In this document: positions 34,604-42,713 of the stretch, piece after piece
Position numbering within the stretch: position 1 is the first letter of the stretch
Layout: each line of letters starts with the position of its first letter
Assembly (NCBI GenBank): GCA_028714695.1
Contig: JAQTLX010000007.1
Span: 124,001 to 188,000 of the forward strand
Direction: 5' to 3'
Length of the DNA: 64,000 bases
Source of the DNA: Ignavibacteria bacterium
Lineage (GTDB): Bacteria; Bacteroidota; Ignavibacteria; Tepidaquicellales; Tepidaquicellaceae
Program-made: the position numbers and the translations under genes
Notes under the pieces: generated by a model
Database searches by the model: none
What the model was told of the DNA's origin: nothing
The model's input: the letters and a program-made list of their open reading frames with translations, nothing else

Positions 34604-34819
34604 TTAATTGCTAATTGTCTCTCCAACGTATCCCGCTTTTGCCAGCGCGTCTTTCACCATCTGTTCATCAACCTCATCACCCTTAACAGTCATCACCTTG
34701 TCGGCGCTCGCAGTATCAACGCTCCACTCAACAATTCTTTTCTCCTCATTCATAAAAGGAGTTATCTTTGCAATGCAGTGATTGCAATTCACATTCGTCT
34801 TAAATTTAATCTCTTTCAT
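34604..34819 (-). CDS. CopZ-like small heavy-metal-associated (HMA) protein
   Basis: 71 residues. A CNHC site (Cys12, Cys15) in KFKTNVNCNHCIAKITP takes the place of the usual GMxCxxC, and the ferredoxin-like pattern continues to VDEQMVKDALAKAGYV. The conserved Gly-Met before the first Cys is absent, so metal selectivity is uncertain. It could be a cytoplasmic copper chaperone paired with the Cu export system at 4.8-11 kb. Its last codons (Ile-Ser-Asn-stop) are identical to the 12 bases ATTAGCAATTAA of the 14-bp repeat unit. Confidence 0.85.
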   Translation of the reverse strand: MKEIKFKTNVNCNHCIAKITPFMNEEKRIVEWSVDTASADKVMTVKGDEVDEQMVKDALAKAGYVGETISN

Positions 34820-35255
34820 TATTCTTAAAATTATTTTTTCTTTTAAAAAACTTTGCCGTGGTCCCCGTTCAAGAACGTCCGGGGATGACAGACTGAGAGT
34901 GTTTTCTTTTAAAGAACTAACCCGCCGCGGCGGGTCTTCGATTCGCTCCTGCTAATCTTCGACTTCTAACTCCTAACTCCTAACTCCTAACTCCTAGATT
35001 CGAGATTCTGTTCTTATCAGTGTTTTCCTTCTTTCCCGCGGGCTATATCAATAATATTTTTCTCTTCTTTGTGAATCTCTGTGACTACTCAGTGTCTCTC
35101 TCTGAACCCGCTCTTGTTCTTATCAGTTCTTTCGTTTTTTCCTGCGGGCTAAATAAAACGTTCTTCTTTGCGTTCTTTCCGTTTTTTGCTGTTTGAAATC
35201 ATTGTTCTTATTATAGATTCTAGATTCTAACTTCTAGATTCTAAATTCTGTTCTT
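34820..35255. repeat. Mosaic intergenic repeats, 436 bases
   Basis: No gene is supported. It carries a reverse-complement copy of the GCAAAACACT/TGTCAT element (34860-34910), the GATTCGCTCC/CCCGCCGCGG block (34921-34962), AACTCCTAACTCC 7-mers, and TTCTTTCCCGCGGGC with TTCTTTGCGTTCTTTCC words (35031-35190) related to the 148-bp unit. Confidence 0.8.
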
Positions 35256-35522
35256 TCACATCTCATCGAATCCTCTTTTAAAGAACGCTGTAATCTCATC
35301 GCACAGTTCTTTCTCATCAGGCCCATCGAACTTTCCTTCCAGTTTCGAGCCTTGCTCTGCTGCAAGAGTCATAACGCCTATTATGGATTTCCCGTTCACC
35401 TCGAATCCGTCCTTCGAAATGAAAAACTCCGCCTTATACTTCGCCGCAATTTTTACAATCGAAGAAGCAGGACGCGTATGCATCCCCGCCTTATTTATTA
35501 TCTCCAGTTCTTTTGTTATCAT
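35256..35522 (-). CDS. ptsH: HPr family phosphocarrier protein
   Basis: 88 residues, one HPr domain. The phosphorylated His15 is in NKAGMHTRPAS and Ser46 in NGKSIIGVM, both at the classic positions. The PTS enzyme I and HPr kinase genes are not nearby, so it may act in a regulatory PTS rather than in sugar uptake. Surrounded by repeat-rich gaps. Confidence 0.92.
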   Translation of the reverse strand: MITKELEIINKAGMHTRPASSIVKIAAKYKAEFFISKDGFEVNGKSIIGVMTLAAEQGSKLEGKFDGPDEKELCDEITAFFKRGFDEM

Positions 35523-36063
35523 TTTATTCTCTCAAGCATTTAAAATCGGCACACAAAAAAAACAGACTAAACAGATCTGCACCGATCAAAATATCTAATA
35601 TAGATTAAAAACTTTTTTAACATTTGAAAACCCGTCTTCGCTTATCTCACTCTTCAGCCGCTAATTCCCGCGAATTTCACTAACCCACCCAGGCATGCTG
35701 GAATGACAGCCTTGAAGCGTTTTGCTCTTATTCTAGATTCTAACCCGCCTAGGCGGATATTCGATTCGCTTCGTAAATCTTCGGCTCCTAAATCCTAGAT
35801 TCTAGATTCTAAATTCTGCTCTTATCAGTTCTTTCCCTCTTTCACGCGAGTTATATAAAACGTTCTTCTTTGCGTTCTTTCCGTCCTTTGCGGTTAAAAA
35901 ATATTTTGTTCTTAAATTCAATTTAATCCGCGAAATTTAGCGGCTTAAGTCCTTGCTCTAAATATTCGTGTAATTCGTGCATAAGTTCTTTGTCATCCCG
36001 GACGATCTTGAACGGGGATCGCGGCTGAATCTCTTGCTCTGCATTGAACATTGAAGATTGAAC
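35523..36063. repeat. Mosaic intergenic repeats, 541 bases
   Basis: No gene is supported. It carries reverse element copies at 35689-35729 and an element of TGTCATCCCGGACG...GGGGATC type at 35991-36020, 7-mer words (TTCTAGA, 35730-35820), CGATTCGCTTCGTAAATCTT (35760-35779), and TTCTTTGCGTTCTTTCC words (35865-35890). Confidence 0.8.
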
Positions 36064-37059
36064 TCACGTTTTTCGAGTCAGAAGCATCTCCGAAAACCAC
36101 CTCAGCATATCTCTCGCCTTTGAATCCTTCACCGCGTTCAGACACTCATTCGCCTTCATCGTATACATCTCAACCGTTTTCGCCGCATGCTCAAGCACGC
36201 CGTACTTCACGTACACATCTTTTATTCTCAGCACATCCGCTTCGCTTTTCACGCCTTTATTTCTTATAACGCTTTTAAGCAGTTCCGCGTCATCCTTATC
36301 CGCAGCCGATTCCAGCGCCTTCAGAAGCAGGAACGTTTTCTTTCCCTCTCTCAGGTCGCCGCCGATTTTCTTTCCGAACTTTTTTTCATCCGCCGTAATA
36401 TCCAGCAGGTCATCCTGAATCTGGAACGCCAGACCCGTATTCAGCGCGTAATTTTTCAGTGCGTTAATTTCATTATCCGTTCCGTTGCCTATAAGCGCGC
36501 CTATTTCAGCGCAGCACTTCAGCAGTTCGGAAGTTTTCTTGTCAATCATCAGAATATACTCGTCAAGGCTCACTTCCTTTCGTGTCTCGAATTCCTTATC
36601 GTAACTCTGTCCCTCGCAGACCTCGATAATCGCCTCCGTAAAAGCCATTGCCGCCTCCTGAATCCGCGCCGACTTTGTTTTCAGCAGCGACCTGTACGCG
36701 AACCCCAAAAGCCCGTCGCCTGCAAGAATCGCCGTATCGCGGTCCCATTTTTTATGAATCGTCTCGCGTCCTCTGCGCGTATCGGCATTATCCATAATAT
36801 CGTCATGCACAAGCGTGAAATTATGGAGAATCTCTATAGCCGCTGCCGCGTCCAGCGCGTCATCCGCCTTGCCGCCGACCGCCTCGCAGCAGAGAATCAG
36901 CAGCATCGGACGAATTCTTTTGCCGCTCCCGTCCAGAATATACCTCATCGGCTCATAGAGGCTCTCCGGCGAAACCTTCCCGGTAATCGTCACAAGTTTA
37001 TCCTCGATAATATCCTTGTACACCCCGTACTTCTCTTTAAAACTCTCTTTGCTGTCCAC
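36064..37059 (-). CDS. Polyprenyl diphosphate synthase
   Basis: 331 residues. First Asp-rich motif DDIMDNADTRRGRET, second IQDDLLDIT, GSGKRIRP near residue 50 and LVHDDIMD are diagnostic of trans-prenyltransferases such as IspA/IspB. Residues before the first Asp motif (IEILHNFTL) have small side chains, allowing a long chain, which would suit quinone side chains and the MenA encoded at 18054. Product length is not assigned. Its neighbours are repeat-rich gaps on both sides. Confidence 0.9.
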   Translation of the reverse strand: MDSKESFKEKYGVYKDIIEDKLVTITGKVSPESLYEPMRYILDGSGKRIRPMLLILCCEAVGGKADDALDAAAAIEILHNFTLVHDDIMDNADTRRGRETIHKKWDRDTAILAGDGLLGFAYRSLLKTKSARIQEAAMAFTEAIIEVCEGQSYDKEFETRKEVSLDEYILMIDKKTSELLKCCAEIGALIGNGTDNEINALKNYALNTGLAFQIQDDLLDITADEKKFGKKIGGDLREGKKTFLLLKALESAADKDDAELLKSVIRNKGVKSEADVLRIKDVYVKYGVLEHAAKTVEMYTMKANECLNAVKDSKARDMLRWFSEMLLTRKT

Positions 37060-37635
37060 TTTGTTGTTTACTTTGCTGTCAATAATTATTTCTAAAAAAT
37101 ACAGATTTTAAAAACTTACATAAAGTGTAATATTTTGATTGACAAAATTGTAACTTTATTATTGATTCACAATTTCATATAAACCGTCCTCCACAGCGGA
37201 TTTTCAATTGAAACGGTTAATAGTTTGTTTCTATCTTTTCGCACGGTTATCCGCCGTGGCAGACTTTTGTCGGGTACCCTCAGGGTCATCCACATTACGG
37301 AATAGTATCCAATTGAATATAATGTCAAAGATGTGACACAGAATTACTAATTTAAAAATGGCACATAATGGCTCAAGAATTTTCCGCCTGTACGCTCACT
37401 GGAAAAAAAGTTCATACACTTTAACAGTCTCTTTCCGTTCTTTCACGCGGGCAATAAAAAATATAATTACTATTAAAATTCGTGTCAATCCGCGGCAAAA
37501 GGCTTTTGCTTTTTATGTGCAGTTTTTTAACATTTTTTTAATATCAAGAGCCTTTTTTTGACTACAAACTCATTAATAAAATAGGTATTTTTATTGTTGA
37601 ACTTTTCATAATCAAATTAAATAGGATTTATTTAT
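37060..37635. repeat. Gap before ppdK with one arm of a 27-bp inverted repeat
   Basis: Divergent promoter region of 576 bases without a gene. GGGTACCCTCAGGGTCATCC and CACATTAC (37272-37298) is repeated in reverse complement at 40798-40824, 26 of 27 bases equal. TTTGTTTCTATCTTTTCGC (37225-37243) is a word also found near 40891. CTTTCACGCGGGCAATAAA (37440-37458) belongs to the 148-bp-unit words. ppdK promoter sequences must lie in the last 150 bases but none is convincing. Confidence 0.75.
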
Positions 37636-40428
37636 ATGGCTACAAAGTATGTCTATTATTTCGGCGGCAAGAAAGCCGATGGTAAAGCCAACATGAAGAC
37701 TTTACTTGGAGGAAAAGGTGCTAATCTTGCGGAAATGGTTAATATCGGTCTGCCCGTTCCAGCAGGTTTTACTATCACCACAGAAGTTTGCACTGCTTAT
37801 TATAAAAATAAGAAAAAATATCCAAAGGAATTAAAAGGCCAGGTTCTAAAAGCCCTCGAAAAAACCGAAAAGCAAATGGGCATGAAGTTCGGCGATAAGA
37901 ATAATCCGCTTCTGCTTTCAGTCCGCTCGGGCGCAAGAAGTTCCATGCCGGGCATGATGGAAACCGTTCTTAACGTTGGTCTCAACGACGTTACACGCGA
38001 AGGTCTTATTAAGAAAACAGGCAATGCGAGATTCGTCTATGATTCGCAAAGACGTTTGATTCAAATGTATTCCGACGTTGTTATGGAAAAAGCCGCCGGT
38101 ATCGAACCGGAAGAAGGAAAAGGCGTCCGCGTTCAGTTGGAAAAAGAACTGCATAAGATGAAAGAAGCAAAGGGCGTGAAACTCGATACAGAACTTACCG
38201 CTGAAGACCTGAAAGAACTCGTTGATATTTATAAAGCAAAGGTTTTAGAAGTTCTCGGCAAACCTTTCCCGGAAGACGCTATGGACCAGATGTGGGGCGC
38301 AGTCGGCGCGGTGTTCCAGTCATGGAACGGCAAGAGAGCAATTTCGTACAGAAGAATCGAAGGTATTCCCGATGAGTGGGGAACAGCGGTCAGCGTGCAG
38401 TCGATGGTGTTCGGCAACATGGGCGATTCATCGGCGACAGGCGTTGCTTTCACAAGAAATCCGGCAACAGGCGAAAATTATTTCTACGGTGAATGGCTCG
38501 TAAACGCACAGGGTGAAGATGTTGTAGCGGGTATAAGAACTCCGAATCCTATTAACGAAGTCGGAAAGTCGGATCACAACGCGCATCTCGCGTCGCTTGA
38601 AACGGCAATGCCGGAAGTTTATAAAAAACTTCATAAGATTGAACTCAGTCTCGAAAAACATTATCACGATATGCTCGATCTCGAATTCACGATTCAGGAA
38701 GGCACGCTCTATATGCTTCAGTGCAGAGTCGGAAAGAGAAACGGCGCGGCCGCTGTAAGAATGGCAGTCGATATGCATAAGGAAAAACTCATTTCGGCGG
38801 AAGAAGCGGTAATGAGAGTAAGACCCGACCAGTTGGACGAACTTCTGCACCCGGTTTTATTACCTTCAGCGGAAAAAGCCGCAACGCTTATGACAAAAGG
38901 TCTGCCGGCAGGTCCGGGAGGCGCGACAGGTCAGGCAGTTTTCACAGCCGCCGACGCGGTCGAATGGAAAAAGCAGGGCAAGAGAGTCATTCTCGTAAGA
39001 GAAGAAACCAATCCCGAAGATATAGAAGGCATGAGAGCGGCTGAAGCGGTTCTTACGGCACGCGGCGGAATGACCTCGCACGCGGCGCTCGTAGCGCGCG
39101 GCTGGGGCAAATGCTGTATAGTAGGCGCAGGCGAAATAGAAGTTAACCTCGAAGAAAAATCGTTTAAAGTCGGCGATAACACTATCCGCGAAGGCGAATG
39201 GATTTCGCTCAACGGTACAAAGGGTAACGTTTATGTAGGCAATCTTGAAATGATGGACGTCGATACCGATAATGAAGATTTCAAGAACTTCATGAAGATT
39301 TGCGATAAGGTGAGAGTTATGAAAGTAAGAACGAATGCGGATACACCGGAAGACGCAGCGAAGGCAAGAACATTCGGCGCCGAAGGTATCGGTCTTTTCA
39401 GAACAGAGCACATGTTCTACGGCAAACATTCCGAAGAGCCTTTGTTCCTTCTGAGAAAAATGATTATGTCAGGTACGGAAGAAGAAAGAAAGAACGCGCT
39501 GAACGATTTGTTCCCGTTCATCAAGAGCGATATGAAGGGCACGATTGAAGCAATGGACGGATTCCCTGTAACAATCAGGACTCTCGACCCGCCGCTTCAT
39601 GAATTCGTTCCGAACAATCCCGACGAAAGAATGAAACTCGCTGAAAGTCTCGGTATCTCGATTGACGAATTCAACACAAGAGCGGATTCACTTCATGAAA
39701 ATAACCCGATGCTCGGACACAGAGGCGTAAGGCTCGGCATCACATATCCCGAAATTACAGAAGTGCAGGTAAGAGCAATATTCGAAGCGACAGCGGAACT
39801 CATAAAGGAAGGCAAGAACCCGCTTCCGGAAATCATGATTCCCGTTACATGTTCTTCGAATGAACTGAAACATCAATATGAAATTATTGCAAGAATATAT
39901 AAAGAAGTGTGCGAGAAATTCGGAATGAAGAAATTCTTCCATATGATCGGAACCATGATTGAAATACCGAGAGCGGCGCTCACGGCTGACAAGATTGCGG
40001 AATACGCGGAGTTCTTCTCATTCGGTACAAACGACCTTACACAGATGGGATTCGGATTCTCGAGAGATGATATCGGTTCGTTCCTGCCGGATTATCTGAA
40101 GCAGAACATTCTGCCTGTTGACCCGTTCCAGGTTATCGACAGAAGCGGTATCGGCGAACTTATGAAAATCGCGGTTGCAAAAGGAAAAGCAACACGTCCG
40201 AATATAAAACTCGGAATATGCGGCGAACACGGCGGCGAACCGAATTCAGTTGAATTCTGTCACCTCCTCGGTCTTGCATACGTGTCATGCTCGCCTTTCA
40301 GAGTCCCGATAGCAAGACTCGCAGCGGCAAGAGCATCAGTCGAATATAAACACGGCATGATATTCGACGGCGCGAAATCGGTTAAGAAGGCAGCGAAGAA
40401 AACGGCGAAGAAGAAATCGAAGAAATAA
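37636..40428 (+). CDS. ppdK: Pyruvate, phosphate dikinase
   Basis: 930 residues. Three domains: N-terminal nucleotide-binding part (YYFGGKKADGKANMKTLLGGKGANLAEM, RSGARSSMPGMMETVLNVG), central phospho-His domain with TARGGMTSHAALVARGWGK, and C-terminal PEP/pyruvate domain with GLFRTEHMF, SFGTNDLTQM and the catalytic Cys in GICGEHGGEP. It interconverts pyruvate and PEP using ATP/AMP and phosphate, in glycolysis or gluconeogenesis. The last 18 residues (KSVKKAAKKTAKKKSKK region) form a Lys/Ala tail absent from most family members. The gene is flanked by a 27-bp inverted repeat (37272, 40798) and ends before a strong hairpin at 40573. Confidence 0.96.
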   Translation: MATKYVYYFGGKKADGKANMKTLLGGKGANLAEMVNIGLPVPAGFTITTEVCTAYYKNKKKYPKELKGQVLKALEKTEKQMGMKFGDKNNPLLLSVRSGARSSMPGMMETVLNVGLNDVTREGLIKKTGNARFVYDSQRRLIQMYSDVVMEKAAGIEPEEGKGVRVQLEKELHKMKEAKGVKLDTELTAEDLKELVDIYKAKVLEVLGKPFPEDAMDQMWGAVGAVFQSWNGKRAISYRRIEGIPDEWGTAVSVQSMVFGNMGDSSATGVAFTRNPATGENYFYGEWLVNAQGEDVVAGIRTPNPINEVGKSDHNAHLASLETAMPEVYKKLHKIELSLEKHYHDMLDLEFTIQEGTLYMLQCRVGKRNGAAAVRMAVDMHKEKLISAEEAVMRVRPDQLDELLHPVLLPSAEKAATLMTKGLPAGPGGATGQAVFTAADAVEWKKQGKRVILVREETNPEDIEGMRAAEAVLTARGGMTSHAALVARGWGKCCIVGAGEIEVNLEEKSFKVGDNTIREGEWISLNGTKGNVYVGNLEMMDVDTDNEDFKNFMKICDKVRVMKVRTNADTPEDAAKARTFGAEGIGLFRTEHMFYGKHSEEPLFLLRKMIMSGTEEERKNALNDLFPFIKSDMKGTIEAMDGFPVTIRTLDPPLHEFVPNNPDERMKLAESLGISIDEFNTRADSLHENNPMLGHRGVRLGITYPEITEVQVRAIFEATAELIKEGKNPLPEIMIPVTCSSNELKHQYEIIARIYKEVCEKFGMKKFFHMIGTMIEIPRAALTADKIAEYAEFFSFGTNDLTQMGFGFSRDDIGSFLPDYLKQNILPVDPFQVIDRSGIGELMKIAVAKGKATRPNIKLGICGEHGGEPNSVEFCHLLGLAYVSCSPFRVPIARLAAARASVEYKHGMIFDGAKSVKKAAKKTAKKKSKK

Positions 40429-41053
40429 TTTCTGAGAATCTAGAATCTAGAAGTTAGAATCTAGAATAAGAACAAAACACTCTCAATTTGTCATTCCAGC
40501 ATGTTCTTAGTTGGAATCCAGGAGTAAGTGTTGCAATTGTAAGAATGAAAATACTGTATAAATTTTATAAACAACTCGTTCCCAAAGTTTTTTTTGGGAA
40601 CGAGTTTTGTTTTTGAGCGAGTTTTGTTTAGAGCAAAACACTTTCAGGCTTGTCATCCCGAGTGATTTTGCCGGGGATCCATTTTACGGTGGAGTAAGCG
40701 AATGCTCGAATGAATATTCTATTAGTGCCCGTCAGGTGTTACCACCTGACAGTCAACGATAAAAGAGTTTTGCTCTGATTGTTCCTTATACATGCTTGTA
40801 ATGTGGATGACCCTGAGGATACCCACATCTTAAATCTCGCCGCGACAGGCTGAAATGACAGACTAAAATTGTTTTGCTTACAAAGGATTATTTGTTTCTA
40901 TCTTTCGCTTTTTAAGATTCCCGCTGGAAGCCCGCCGCGGCGGGCGGGAATGACAAATCAAAAGTATTTTGGTTTTAAAACTAGATTCTTAATTATAGAT
41001 TCTTAATTTTAGATACTTAATTTTAGATTCTAAATTCTTGGTTCTGTTCTTCT
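40429..41053. repeat. Repeat-filled gap between ppdK and the PAP2 gene, 625 bases
   Basis: No gene is supported. AGAATCTAGAA words (40431-40470, 40980-41040), GCAAAACACT/TGTCAT elements on the plus strand at 40468-40524 and 40631-40680 and on the minus strand at 40851-40880 and 40916-40975, a GTCAGGTG/CACCTGAC hairpin (40735-40752), and the second arm of the ppdK-flanking inverted repeat (40798-40824). Confidence 0.85.
40573..40606. terminator. Terminator after ppdK
   Basis: AACTCGTTCCCAAA (40573-40586) and TTTGGGAACGAGTT (40593-40606) form a 14-bp perfect stem around a short loop, followed by TTGTTTTTG. It is 145 bases past the ppdK stop. Confidence 0.75.
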
Positions 41054-42019
41054 TCAGAAAGAGACCAGCATTCCGGCGCCTTTGGAATCTTCTGTCACTT
41101 TCGGATAGAATGAAATATCGATGCCGCGTTTTCCGGTGCCGCCGCTTTTTCTGAATTCCGACGTTTGTTTGTGGTTGAAGCGCACTGTGCTTTGTCCGCA
41201 CAGATAGCCGATGACTGCGCCGACGAACACGTCGGATGCCCAGTGAGTGTGTTCTATCATCCTTGTTACTCCGACAAGCGATGCAAATGAATATGATATG
41301 ATTGGTACAATTAAGTTGTCTTTGTATTGTTCGGCAAAAACCGTTGCGATTGAAAATATAGTTGCAGTATGACCCGAGGGAAAAGCATCGAACGATGATA
41401 CGGACTGATTATTCGGATTCTTTAACTGCTTTATCGGTCCTGACCAGTGCCCGCTCCCTGTCCCTCGCCTGTTGTAAGTTGCGCTCGGACGTTCGCGCCC
41501 GGTTATGAGTTTTCCGACTCTTGTCCATAAACCCGAACTTATAAGCGATTCGAAAAGCATTACGGATGTTTCGATTCCTTTACCGCTTCCCAATATAATG
41601 CTTCCTCCTGTGAATGCACCTGCAAGTAAAATCCCGTACTCGCCGCCGAATTCGGTAACAACCGGGCTTGTATTGTTTATCCAGTTATGGTTTGTTTTAA
41701 GATTCCTGACTCTGTTGTCCATGTAGTGATCGGAGGCAAGCAAACCTGTTGTAATCATAACGCCTCCCGCAACATACGGCACGTCGCTTCCATTCATCCT
41801 GAAGAGCGCGGTTAATTGATGAAGCATCAGTCCCGGAAAATTTGAAACTAATTCCGATGCTTTAAGATGAGTTTCGCTTTCTGTTTTGCGCGAGATTTTT
41901 TGCCCCGCTAAAACCAAAGAGGTATCACGCGTCTGAATAACAGGCTGTGCAATCGATTCGTGCACAATCAGCAGTATAATACAGAATATTAGTAAACGAA
42001 TTACAGGGAAAAATATCAT
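41054..42019 (-). CDS. PAP2-family phosphatase, exported
   Basis: 321 residues from the ATG at 42019, which begins the signal-like MIFFPVIRLLIFCIILLIV; an upstream in-frame start at 42241 would add 74 residues without conserved character and is unlikely. PAP2 motifs: KLITGRERPSAT (KxxxxxxRP), FPSGHTATIF (PSGH) and TRMIEHTHWASDV (RxxxxxHxxxD). Phosphatases of this group act on lipid phosphates such as undecaprenyl or phosphatidylglycerol phosphate at the outer face of the inner membrane. The C-terminal 60 residues are unassigned. It lies between repeat-filled gaps, so its own promoter is expected. Confidence 0.85.
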   Translation of the reverse strand: MIFFPVIRLLIFCIILLIVHESIAQPVIQTRDTSLVLAGQKISRKTESETHLKASELVSNFPGLMLHQLTALFRMNGSDVPYVAGGVMITTGLLASDHYMDNRVRNLKTNHNWINNTSPVVTEFGGEYGILLAGAFTGGSIILGSGKGIETSVMLFESLISSGLWTRVGKLITGRERPSATYNRRGTGSGHWSGPIKQLKNPNNQSVSSFDAFPSGHTATIFSIATVFAEQYKDNLIVPIISYSFASLVGVTRMIEHTHWASDVFVGAVIGYLCGQSTVRFNHKQTSEFRKSGGTGKRGIDISFYPKVTEDSKGAGMLVSF

Positions 42020-42601
42020 CAACCGAAAATGAGTTTGAAATTTTGTAAAAATAATGTTAAATGCTGATATAAACAATATGTTTGAGCATTTGTTTTGTTT
42101 ATTTGAAGATTGCACATTTTGGATTCCGGTGTAGTTACTCAACGGCATTCCGTTTGTGGTTGAGTGCCGCCGTGGAAGAGATATAAAATTTACGATCTGT
42201 TTTGAAATACTGCTAAAGAAATCGGAAAAAAATATTTTCATTTAATGAAACCTCTGTTTTTACTTGATATGTCCAATACATATCAAGATATATGCCAAAA
42301 ATTAAGCGCGAAAATTGAATAAAATTAAAGATTATTCGTATTTATCGTTAAATTAATACGAATTTGTTTCATTTTGAGAAAAAGAAATAAAAGGTGGAAA
42401 TATTGACTATTATTAAAGGTTTTTTGGATATTGAGAGTAAAATTTGACGGCGAATTAAATATTTATATAGGGAATATAAAATTTGTGCTTAAAATATTCA
42501 TTAAAATGAACATTTTAAGCACTAGTCAGCAATATAAAAATCTCAAATTGAGACTGTTTTGTCAGCAATCCTTTATAAAAACGGCAGACTTCTTATATAT
42601 G

Positions 42602-42693
42602 ACTTTATTGTTCATCAGTCCGCCCTAAACGATTGGCGGATTACTTATAAAATAACTTTATTGTTCATCTATCCGCCCTAAAAGACTGGCGGA
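42602..42693. repeat. Two direct copies of a CCGCC/GGCGG hairpin after the T9SS gene
   Basis: ACTTTATTGTTCATC followed by (A/T)(G/A)TCCGCCCTAAA and (T/C)TGGCGGA, at 42602-42640 and 42655-42693, period 53. The stems TCCGCC/GGCGGA may end the T9SS gene on the minus strand. The rest of the gap 42020-42601 is AT-rich without gene or clear motif. Confidence 0.7.
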
Positions 42694-42713
42694 CTTCCGA
42701 TTAAATAATGACC

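Noticed and set aside
36187-37095. 302-codon plus-strand frame
   Set aside because: It is antisense to the polyprenyl diphosphate synthase, whose motifs are intact; no independent support.
37272-40824. Insertion sequence or transposon carrying ppdK
   Set aside because: The 27-bp inverted repeat would fit transposon ends, but there is no transposase, no target duplication was identified, and ppdK is a normal housekeeping gene.
42020-42241. N-terminal extension of the PAP2 protein
   Set aside because: The 74 extra residues precede a normal signal-like helix, so a start at 42019 is more natural.
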